Position numbers and translations under genes: made by a program. A stretch of 64,000 nucleotides of DNA from Leptidea sinapis (Eukaryota > Arthropoda > Insecta > Lepidoptera > Pieridae). This document shows, in pieces, positions 40,801 through 53,100 of the stretch. The notes below the pieces were generated by a model that was not told where the DNA came from, ran no database searches, and worked only from the letters and a program-made list of their open reading frames with translations. The stretch lies in NCBI RefSeq assembly GCF_905404315.1, contig NC_066279.1:2244501-2308500 (forward strand), read 5' to 3'. Position 1 is the stretch's first letter. Each line of letters starts with the position of its first letter.

Positions 40801-41123
40801 GTAATGTGTAAGCATTACTGTGTTTCGGTCTGAAGGGCGCCGTAGCTAGTGAAATTACTGGGCAAATGAGACTGAACATCTTATGTCTCAAGGTGACGAG
40901 CGCAATAGTAGTGCCGCTCAGAATTTTTGAGTTTTTCAAGAATCCTGAGCGGCACTGCATTGTAATGGGCAGGGCGTATCAATTAGCATCAGCTGAACGT
41001 CCTGCTCGTCTCGTCCCTTATTATCATTAAAAAAAAAATTAACTACCATTGAAGTTCTAATGAAGAACGGCAAGAATTATTGACCGTGAATCCCTTTCCG
41101 ATTGGCTATTTTGCAAAACAAAG

Positions 41124-41169
<46 letters not shown>

Positions 41170-44100
41170 TTGAGTTTCTTTTAGCGCGTGTCATTTTAAC
41201 TTTCTCAGAGTTCTTGATTTAACTGATATCAGATATTTTATAAGGGTAAGTATATAGGTACTTAACGAAGTAAAACTAAAACAAATTTCAAACTTGATTC
41301 TCCAAGATTGAAGATATCTATAGATTCTCTAGCATACAAAATAATTGAATCAATAATTACATAAGTTATATAATGTGTAATTCCTAGATAGTATTTTAAC
41401 CAAAATTATTAAAAAAAAAAAACAAAATATATAACTTACTAAGTCGACTCTAATTTTCGGCAACACGTATCACATAATGTAAATAATAACAGAATATGAA
41501 AAATTTGAACTTACATATTACATCTTTAAAAATTACGACATTTATTAAACCAGCATTTGATTTTCAGGCACGCGAAATCTAAAAAAATGCCTATTATTTT
41601 TGATATAACAAACAATATTAATACAAAAACAGAAATATATTAGTTAAGGAGACGGTTTGAAACAAAATAATTCAAATATTTCTTGTACGAAGCCGAGAGT
41701 TGCGAAAAGTTCACAAAATCATGTAAAACTCTAGTGCAATGAAAGTAAATTCTCGACAACAAAACGCTTTATTTTATTTTGTGGTACGGAACCCTAGGAA
41801 CTTAACACGTCGATGTTTTCTATTCCCGGAGAGCATATAATCGTATAACAAACGAAACACTAAACAGAGAAAACTCGACCTAATTCTATATAACTCCCAC
41901 TATTATTCTGGTCAGTTTCGCCTGCACTTAATCTTCGATTTTTTACAAGGATCCCTCATCCACTCACGGTCCATTGCTTCACTGTACAAATTACCGTTTT
42001 TCAACTCTATGCACTGCACAATAAAGTTTGTATTTCCTTGCACATATTACACAATCTAAAACTTTATCTTTTTGTTTTAGTTTTGAAACACTTTTCCAAT
42101 ACTCTTTGATACTATACATTTGGCAACACAGACAGGGCAAGTTTCTCCTGAAAGTTTTCGCAAAATGTTTGATTAGATTAGATGTTCCTTATACTTCTGG
42201 AGATGGTTCTTTGTCAAGTTTTCCAGGAACAGTAACAGGTGCATATACTTTTACATATGCCAGCCCAAAATTGATAGAACTTCCTTGCATGTTGACAGTA
42301 TTGTCACATAATAACGATCCATACAGAGGCGGCTTACGCAGCAAATAAATTCTGATGAAGCCAAGAATCATCATTAACAGGTTTACTTAACTTATGTGAG
42401 ATTTTTTTTTCTTTCAAAGTTAGCACATATAAATTTTCATAATGATATACTTACTACCAATTTTAATTGTGACACTAAAATTTTTTTTAAACGCTGAACA
42501 ATGCATAACTTAATTTGTGCCATAGTCCTTCAATTCCAGTTCTGAATAAAAAACATTTCATAAATATCTTGAGAGACCACAAAATATTCGTTTTTTTTAT
42601 TTATACAGAAGTCTATCCGAATATTTTAATTGACTATTATATTTGTAGGAATTAAACCCTTATTAAAATAATCTTTGTATGAAGTAAAAATATTCCATTT
42701 GTTATTTTTTAAAGAATATTCAACTTCGTTACTCCCAATTTTGTACGGTGAATTTTGGCTTATCAAATCCATTTACGCCTGAGTACCCGAGACGATTGAC
42801 CTGTCAAAATGTCGACCGCGCTATGTATGGATAATTATGTTGTGGCATTACCGCGTTTATAAGTTACTGTAACGTTTGGTAAATACGTTGGATTTCTATT
42901 AAAATTATCTTGATATTCTATAATGCAATATATATATCTGAATATTTAAACTTTTCTGTCTGAGACGTCGTCCTTAAGAAAAAAAATTGCAACAACTTTT
43001 TTCGTAATGACTGCATTTTGCGGCATATCTAATAAAAATATGGTAAAAATTGTACTTATTTTTGTGGTTATTATCCACAATAAATGTGAATGTCTAGAAA
43101 ATATTTTCAGTAACATAGACCCAATAACTAAAATAAAAACTTAAGATGAAAATGTAACATTTAATTGTGATTGGTAAAGATTTCGAGTTTCCTGAGAAGT
43201 TGTTTTATTATGCATGGAATTACAATAAGTATTTATTGCATCTTTGTCAAATGCATTGAAATTGAAACTATTTATAATGGCGTTTGAATTCTGCATAAAA
43301 TAATTTTTATAAATAATTATTTTCTGGTAACTAGTAATTTTGTTCAAATGGACCATTTAATTAAAATATCTAAACTGTAATCAACTATGTTTGTAGCTAC
43401 ATCAAGGATGATGATTGGGGTCCATGCAGCGTTACGTGTGGTGAAGGATGGAGGAAGAAAGAGGTCCATTGCAAGATTTTTCTAGAACTTTCTAGAACAA
43501 TCGCGAAACTACCAGATAGCAAATGTATGGGGCCAAAACCAGTGGAAGACATTCAAAGATGTGTAATGGAACCCTGTTCTATGGCCTATGGGACTTCATT
43601 TGGAGATTCTAGCGCTCCTTCATACAGTGGGGACAGGTAACATATTTAAATACTACTTTAAAAAATATAAGCCTTATAGATATTTTTCTGTATGATCTGT
43701 TTTGCATACTGAGATTTGTTTTCAACCGTTTTTCTAAGAGATATTCGATTTATTATTAGCTTCTAGTCTTCTGAATCTGCAAAAAAATTACACTATCAAA
43801 CGCATACTATGTGTTTGAATTCACAATAATAATAAATTCCAATTCAAATATTTTTATTCAAAATAGGATTTAAAATCACTTGTTGAACGTCAAAAACTAC
43901 TAAAAAGACTGCCTCAGACCTGAAAAGAATGGGCGCAAGAAACTCAGCGGGCTTTTTTTCTATATAAAATATGGATTAAAATGTGACAATCGTTCAATAA
44001 ACATTTATAATTAAAGAGCCTAAGGGTGTTCGCTTTATTCGCAGTCCTTGGTGTCATTAAGAAAATCATATATGCTATAATAACCTTTCCCACACAAACG

Positions 44101-47100
44101 TTTTTAACAATTCTTTTATATTTCGTAACACATTTGTTTTGTACATTTTCTGGGATCATATTGTAGAAGTATATACATCGCCCAACAAAAGACTTACTAA
44201 CTCGACCCAACCGAGTAGTAGGCATAACAAGTTTATGTTTGTTGTTTGTAGTTTTACAAAATAATAATCAATATATTTGTTTAGACAGTTATTTTAATCA
44301 TATAAAATTGAAAGCTTATTATATTTTATAATTCACAAGCTATACTTATGAGTTCATTAATAACACCATTGCTAACACTCTCAGTAATTACATCATTAAT
44401 TTTGTTTTGAAATATATTTTCATCGTCTGGCAATTTCGTAAGATCTAATTCCGAAGCCATTAATTCTCTAGATGTTTTATCATCCGGTACAAAAGCAACA
44501 ATTCTTAATTCTAGAAGTGCAATAAGTAATCCTAATTTCTTGTTTTCATTTAAATCTTTTACATACTCTTCATATGGGTATACGGTATTAGCTTCTATAC
44601 AGAATAGTGATAAGAATGATTTGAGACTATTGTAATATACGTCTAAAAGTTGTTCAAAATATTCAGATCTAAATGCAGAGTCTGTACAGATGTAGAGGAA
44701 ATATACGATGTCAGTTGCCGGATTTGCGTACCGCATGGCCTGGAAATCCAGCAAACAGAGGCTTTGGCATTGTTTCTGTAATAAATCAATATAAAATATT
44801 AGAAAACAATAATATTAAAATTCAACAGTTATGTTTATATTTTTTTTTACTTCGATTATGTGTCTATCATACGCACAAATATAAATTTAATATTTAAAGT
44901 TGTTATAAAAACATTACGTGTTTTTTCCGAAGGTTATTTTTCATTGATGTTCCATGGGCTATGGAAAAACGACGTAAAACATTGGGCTAGATAAACTGTA
45001 ATGGTAAATTTTCTCAAAAATGTTCGGATACTTTATTTTACCAGTTACATTCAATTGGGCTATAGATAAAAGTATTATCAATATTTAAATGACGAATGTA
45101 CGAAATTTCATTACCGCTGCTATATTTTATCAAGCGTTTTGTCTGCGTAGAATACGTAGAAAACCTTGTTAAAAACTTAAAAAATATATCTAACTAAGCA
45201 CTACTTCAACTCAAAAGTAAGAAATGTTTTTTAAATTAACAAAGTCCACTAAGCATCTACGAAGATTTTTATATTTTTATTCTAATAAACCAGTGGACTT
45301 TCTTACTCTGTTACTCGTTACAATGTGTTCTTTAGTTTTTTAGCTTTAATTCATTGTCTTATTTTTTTTGCAAAACAGCAATAAAAGTCTAACTTATTAT
45401 TACAAATATATATCATTTGCAGCAAATTTAAACGATACTTGCCAAAGTATAATAGATATTTAAGTTTAGTTAATTATTGTTAAGGTTGAAGGTTAGTTGA
45501 AATTGAATTCTATGTTTTGTCAAAACTTACTTGTTCTTTAAACAATATATTATTTATCCAAAAATCCCCATGGCAAAACACGCTGTACTTCTTTGGTTCC
45601 AGGAACATTTGAAGCAATCGTAGTAATTTTGGTCTCAAGGACTCCAACTGCTCTTTAATGTCCATGTTATCAATCACATTTAGAGACATATCAAACGATT
45701 CAACAAAATAATTTTTTAATTTACTTTTACCTAAAAAACTTTCTTGAAACAATATATCGTGGAAATCTTTTGAAATCTCATCGAAATCACTTCTTTTGCT
45801 AGCAAAAACATATGTCAATCCGTGGAATTTCGCCAATTCAGATATAATAGAACTGACTTGTAAGAAGTTCAATTTTATATTCATTGATAGCGTCTCATTT
45901 ACTTCGTATCCATCAACTAACAAGTCTTCAAGTATTAATACTTCATTGCCTTTGTCGTTACAGTAATATAAACACTTTGGTAGAACAATTCTGTTTTCAC
46001 TCTCGATTTCATTTTGCAATAGCTGAAATTCTTCAATGACATTCACGTATGCTTTAACTTCTCTGTAATGTAATTCACGAAACAATTCTTTTCTTGCTGT
46101 GTTTATCAATGTCTTAACAATTACACTAACATTTTTATCGCTGCCATCTTCAGTCAATATTACTCTAAATATGTTAGCAATATAGCCATAATCATTCAAG
46201 TAATCAACGTGATACTTACAATTATTAATACCAACTATATCTGAAACCTTTTTAATAGCACTATGTAATTCAAAACAGTTAAACTCATCAGGTTCACTCA
46301 AATTAACATCTAACGACATTTTGTTTACTAGAACTTATTCACAAATGATGAACTTACTATTTACCTTACAATGATAAGATAGTGATAATTTTGATACGAT
46401 AAAAAAAGATAAAGATTTAGATTTCGTCTTTTATATCATTTTATAAATATTTTTATTTGGTAATGTTAAAGATAAACATAAGACAGATAGTATATTAGTA
46501 ACTAAAATGAATATTAATACTCGAGATATGTAACAGCAATATGTTAAAAATTTCAATGTCCTAAACTTTGGCAAGTACACTATTGAATAATAGTTACGAA
46601 CTCTTTACAACATGCAATAAATAACCTTTATTCTCTCTCACAATAGTTTATTAGAATATAACAATGAACTAAATATTTCCAAGATTAAAAATATCTAATA
46701 AACATTGTTCTATTAAATCCAATCTAAACCAAATTAGATTTATTTCATTGAGGTAAAAAATAAACAGTTGATCATCACCCACCACTTCAATAGAGCTTTA
46801 TATTTATAGTTTTTTCATGTTTAATGTTATTAATGTGAAGTTATGTAACACACTGCATTCTGTTTTAAATGTAAATTATTTTAAATAAAGATATGAAAAT
46901 CTCTCTGAATAAAGAGATCTCAACTTACTTACGGGTCTTACTGGTGATTATTCTAATATAATCCCATCATAAAGTATTTGGGAAACATTTATTGTATTAA
47001 TGTTTAATATCAATTAAACTGCTTTTCTTTTATAATTCCACGTTTGGGGCCATTGTGGACTTTGATGCTTATTTTATAAATTGATCAGTTTAAAAACGCT

Positions 47101-50100
47101 TTCAACAGATCTCTCACGTTTGGCACTTCGAGCAACATAAGGGTCGCACCAGGATCTCCTGGCAAGTCTTACTCCTGGAAGGAGAAAGGGTATACCAGTT
47201 GCAGTGCATCTTGCTTAAGCGGGGTCCAGGTATGTTAATATTTTCATACGAGATCAAAATTTTTACAAATTCAATAATTATCCGGTAATTCAACAACTAT
47301 TTTGGTAGAATTCATATTCTTGTCTAACGAACACCTTTATTATTACTAGGTTAAGATGACTATTTATCTAGTCCTGATGAGTCCTATTAACACCACGTGC
47401 AGTATTGAACTATTGTGTTCGCTATTCATACTTATAGTTCGTCGTCAATCCCTGTCGCATTTACGAACTGCAGTATCTTCTTGACGCGAGTATTACAAAA
47501 TATTCCTGGGAGCAGGTTGGAGCAGGTCCAAGGATGGTGGCACGCTTATACATAGTTGCCTTTCATCGGTCTCAAGGCAAAATCTACAAAAAAACTAACA
47601 CCTTAGTTTCATGGACATCATATAATACAATTGCTTGAGCTACAGATTTTTTAGGCATATTCATATTAAATAATGTATAAATAAATAGCATTTTCTTTAA
47701 AACCTAATTACACTATTATATTTTGTTAATTTATTCACCACTAACCGAAAATAAAACTTTGTATTGTTTACACTACTTAGTCTTGCCATAAATACTGTTA
47801 GAAATAAAAATATACATTTGAATTTGGAATCTGTCATCTTTATATGACTGTTCATTGAGTTTTCTCATTTTGGCGCCAATACATTGTGCAATATTTTGCG
47901 ATATTAAAATGGAGTGGGGTGATAAAGAGAACCGAATCGCTGTGATTGCAAACACACAAACACAAAATAGCAATAGAGCCAAATGCAATTTTTAAAACTG
48001 TCCATACGCTTGGTATTAATAAAATGTTTGTGTACCGGGTTATAAATAGGTACAATGAGACCTCCTCTGTTTGTGACAGAAAAAGATCTGGCCGTCCACG
48101 TAGTGTTCGTACGAAAAAGGCAGTCAAACCAGTAAGGGAAAGAATTCGAAGAAATCCTGTCCGAAAGCAAATAATTTTATCGCGGGAGATGGAATCTCGG
48201 TCATAAAGCTCTGTCTACGCTATCTTGGTTGGAAACGAATGTTTCGTACTTAATCAGAGCTGAAGACTGGCCGTCGTCTAGGCCCGATCTTAATCCGCTG
48301 GATTATGATTTATGGTCAGTTTTAGAGAGTACGAGTTGCTCTAAACGCCATGTTAATTTTTATTCCCTGAAACAATCCGTACGATTGGCAGTGAAGAATT
48401 TTCCCATGGAAAGAGCGCGTGCTTCTATTGATAACTGGCTTCAACGTTTAAAGGACTGTATTGCAGCCAATGGAAATCACTTCGAATGAGCTTTTTATAT
48501 TTTAAACTGTTTTATTTTTATGTATTTAACTAACACACTGTTAAAGTAATAAATGTTATTTGCAGTAGATTTTCTTTTTTCTTTGTTTCAGTATTTATGG
48601 CAACACTAGGTATACAAAAGCAAATGTATATATCTTAATATATATAAATTACGTAACACGTTGTTTGTCTGCGATGGACTCCTAAACTAATGAACGGATT
48701 TAAATGGGGATAACTTCATGGAGTGCAGTTTAGTCCAACTTGAGAGACAGGATAGTTTTTATTTCGATTTGGGACCCATAATTATTTTTATTTCCAATAT
48801 TTGTTTTGTATGGACCTATTTTCTGTGAGAGAATTTATTGACGCACGGTTTGACAGTTCTGCTGTGAAACAATTTCATTATAACAGCAAGGAGCATTTTT
48901 ACGAAATAAATCTTGATGTTATGAAGAATTATTGTCAAATTCATAAAAAACAGTATTTTATTTATTATGTACAGGACAACGTCTGTCTGGTTAGCTAGTA
49001 TATGTATATTTATGGACTAGAAATTATAACTATATTAATATTTTACTAAGCGCTTAGTTTCGTAGAATACGGTCAAGATTTTCGCAACTAATGTATGCTC
49101 TGACATGGAACGTCACTTAAGCTATTTTTGTTATAGCGTGGTTACTATGTTGATATTGTATGTGTTATATATAACATATGATTTAAAACCTAGTATCCTA
49201 GAAATAGTTTACGTTGCTAAATTAAATTGATATGTTTCCCCTAAATGAATTCAAATAAGACAAAAGTCATGTAAAATTTGAAAACACAATTCCTAATCGC
49301 GCAATACATGTTACATAATTGGTTGGGACCAGGACTGGTGTGTATCAAGGATGTGGGAGGGCTTTTAGTACCTACATGTAGAAGCCCTTCGATCTTAAGA
49401 AAAGAACATTGTTCTGTGTCCATAAATTATTCGCCCCAGCACCGTCAGCAATGAAAAAACGCTTAAAATATGTTAAACTACCTACAGGTCATCATATATT
49501 ATTTATATAACGGACACTTCAGGATATACCATTATTTGATAAAAATAATGGTATATCCTGATATAACGATATACCATTATTTGCGACGATACAATTACAA
49601 TATGATTTAAGATATAGATTATGTTAACACTGTGTAAGTGTTCGTAAACGTAATTAAATATTGACATAAAGTCAATCAACCAATACAAATAGTACCAACC
49701 CCAGAAATCAAAGCCAGAGTATTTCGATATCTCAAGCAATCAGAGTCCGTAAGAATAGCCGCGTTATAAGTAGGTACAAATAAAAACAGAATTACTGAGA
49801 TGTTGAGAACACACAACACGACCACGAGAATCGAGAGCTAGTGACAGTGACAGCACAGACTAATAATAGTTACAGCCTGACCCCGGACGAGTAAAAAAAG
49901 GACTCCGTGTCACCTAACATAACAGTGAAGCACCAAAACACGTAAACGTGTAAATACATAGCCCCACGCACACGCTTACACTAATACAAGCCGATCGGCC
50001 GCCATTATGAGATTTTTCATCGTCTGTGACAGATCAGTTTGCGTCCCAATAAAATATTTTGAAAATGCCGTCGTGCGTTTTGAAAAAGTGTAAAAACGAT

Positions 50101-53100
50101 ACTATAAAAGTATTTGTGGCCATATATTACTATTTGACGGAGATGAAATTGTGTAACTAGTAACCGTAACGCACCCATACTACCTTATAAAGGTGCTTCA
50201 CTTGCTAATATCACGGCACGGAGTCCTTCTTTTTTTATTCGTCCGTGAGCGAGACACATAAGTATTTTTATATGTATAATAAGTATTTTTATATAAATAA
50301 ATAAACTATAATATCGAATTGGATAATTGTGATCCTGTGTTATTTTAAATTACGGCATGACGATTCAAAAGCACTTAGTTTAAGGTTATTTAATAAAGTT
50401 TATTTGACTTTGACTTTGACATCTAGACTTTAATTCAACTTGAATTTAATTTGGATATTATCGTCAACAGGAGCTAATCATCCAATGTGTTCGCGACGAA
50501 GACGGGAAAAATGCATCACCGTACATGTGTGATCCACTGACGAAACCAGAGAACCGGGTCAGAACATGCAACGACCACCCGTGTCCACCAAGGTAAACCT
50601 TATTACAAAAAAATAGTTTATCTACACCTATGCTTAGCATATTGCCAACATTGAAACACCCAAGGTCCTTATAACCATTAGGTACATCATCCAAACGAGT
50701 GTTATATTGAAATTCAGTACAAAATTATATCATCCGTTTTGATAATAACGCTGCTTTGGATGATATTATTGTTACTAGGACTGGCTTTTTTAATGTTAGC
50801 AGTAAGTAAGTTAACTGTTTCAGAATCTTTTATAGAGGATTCATATTATGGGTGTAGATAAAGTCTTGTATGCAACTGGTGATAATTAGGTATTAAAACA
50901 CTCATGTAATACTATTATCACTAGTCACAAACCCACATTCGTGTTACCCCTTATTACACCACAGTTGCATAAATAACTATTAAATTACATCTGATCGGTA
51001 AATGCCGCCGTATTCGCATGACAACTGTGCACAACCGAAAAAGTATTGGCACAAATTTCATAATGCAGGTACAGAAGATTCACTTCGAAAAATCAATTAA
51101 AGAAATAGCGACTCTTGCTGCAATACAATTAAAGTATAATTCAGATCGCACAGCGCTATCGCACCTAATTATACGGACAGATAAGTGAACCTAGTTGCCC
51201 CCGGAATAAATTGATCTTGAGGTTTTTTTCTATCCACCATAGTCTTTTTAAACTCTTGTTATATTTTGAATAATATATAGAATTTTCTTTGATTAACGCG
51301 ATTACACATTTAAATAAAACACTTTTTAAAGGATTAAAACGCGTGTAATTTCCCTATGAAAACGAGATCTGGAAAGGTCTTGCAACGGCGCGTTAACTAA
51401 AATAATAATAAAAACTTACTAAAACTAACTTTTACGCAAATATAAAAACAAAGTTACAATACCACGCGTTTTAATCCCTCAAAAAGTGATTTATTAGCAT
51501 AAAATATTCAAAAATCAACATAATAGAGATACCCAAATAATATAAGCACTTGATTATTGCACTTGTTTTAGGTGGAACTATACAGATTTCTCACAGTGTA
51601 CCAAATCGTGTGGTATCGGCATTCAGACGAGAGAAGTCACGTGTATACATGAGGTTTGTATTTAACAAAACTGATGGAGGGCTTTAGTATTTTCACTTCT
51701 TTATATTCTATGAACATAGTAATATTTAATCTTTTAGGAATCCATTCATACGACTCGCATTTGTTTCGTTCGAGTGGGTATGCTCCCGGTCTGATTCCAT
51801 TGTAACCGAAATAGATTTAATAATGGAATCTATGGAATAATTGAGAGAATATCTTTTTATTCATAATAATATTATATACTATTTGCATTTCCTTTCATTT
51901 CCCACCTAGAAGGCTATTAACCTCTTCTGCAGGTTAAATTTCTGGTATATGAGTTTGAGAACCCTTTTCCCAAAAGAATAACAATCATTAAGATTATTTT
52001 CAATAGGAGGATGATCATGCTAGAAGGTCACCTGATACTACGTGATCCACCTTACAAATTTTCTTGCATCACCAGAGGAAACACAGACTCCTTTCCGGCT
52101 TTAAGATGGCTGCACACACTTTTTATCAAGGTTCCCATCGTCCTAACCAATTCCGTCCTCGAACAATTTGCAAAGACGTTCATTCCTCTGTCTATTTCTC
52201 AATGCGACGGGCGAATACACACTGCGGCTCACAATTTTGGGTTTTCAAGAATCCTAAGCGATATAGTAGGTGGTAGGAAAGGCAACCATTATATGAATGT
52301 CTTGATCTTATCGTCATTTCTTATAAATAAAATTAAAAAGAGGGCCATTTATTTGCGAAACGATGGTAGTGTTAGAAGTGTTACATCAAAAAGAATTCTA
52401 TGGGAATATATTTTGGGAAAATCAATGCCTTTTATGCCTTTTTATAGAGGAAACCAATTAGAATAGGCAAATTAAGTTTAGTTCAAATTCAAAAGCTTTG
52501 ATTTAAATGTGACACTTGATCCGCTTTATGCTGTAGGTAACTCGTGGTGGCACCAACACCGTGGTGGTACCAAACAGCATGTGTCCTCAACCACCCCCAC
52601 CAGATCGACAGTACTGCAATGTTCTTGACTGCCCTGTCAGGTGGCATTCGGGCGAGTGGTCCAAGTGCTCCAAGACTTGTGGAGGAGGGATGAAGCAAAG
52701 AGAAGTAAGTTCTAATAATGTGGGACGAGAAATTGGTGTGGTGATCATAAAAGAATACATTAGTATTCTAGTTGTTGTAACTTAGATACCAAATGTGAAA
52801 ACTGAAGTGTTTAATACTCTAATACCATAAAGCAATAATAAAAATGAAAAAAAAAATAAGTATTAACAATTCCATATTTTACGGAGCTTTAAATTATGTT
52901 CTTAAATAAAAGTATACTTTCTCTTTAGAATATGAACTACTTTCGGGAAAGTTTCATTAAAATCTGTTTGGCCATTTTTTATATTAGCCGGACACATAAA
53001 AGTCAGAAAAACAAAAATAACTCCTAAACTTCTCGTTTTAAACGATAGTTACTTGTTTAAACAGCTGCAATAGCGCAAAACCTTTTCGCAACAATATGTC

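Noticed and set aside
52011..52466. 151-codon + strand frame in a nolo intron
   Set aside because: Its first half is the antisense of LINE tail family L; there is no domain and no splice agreement.
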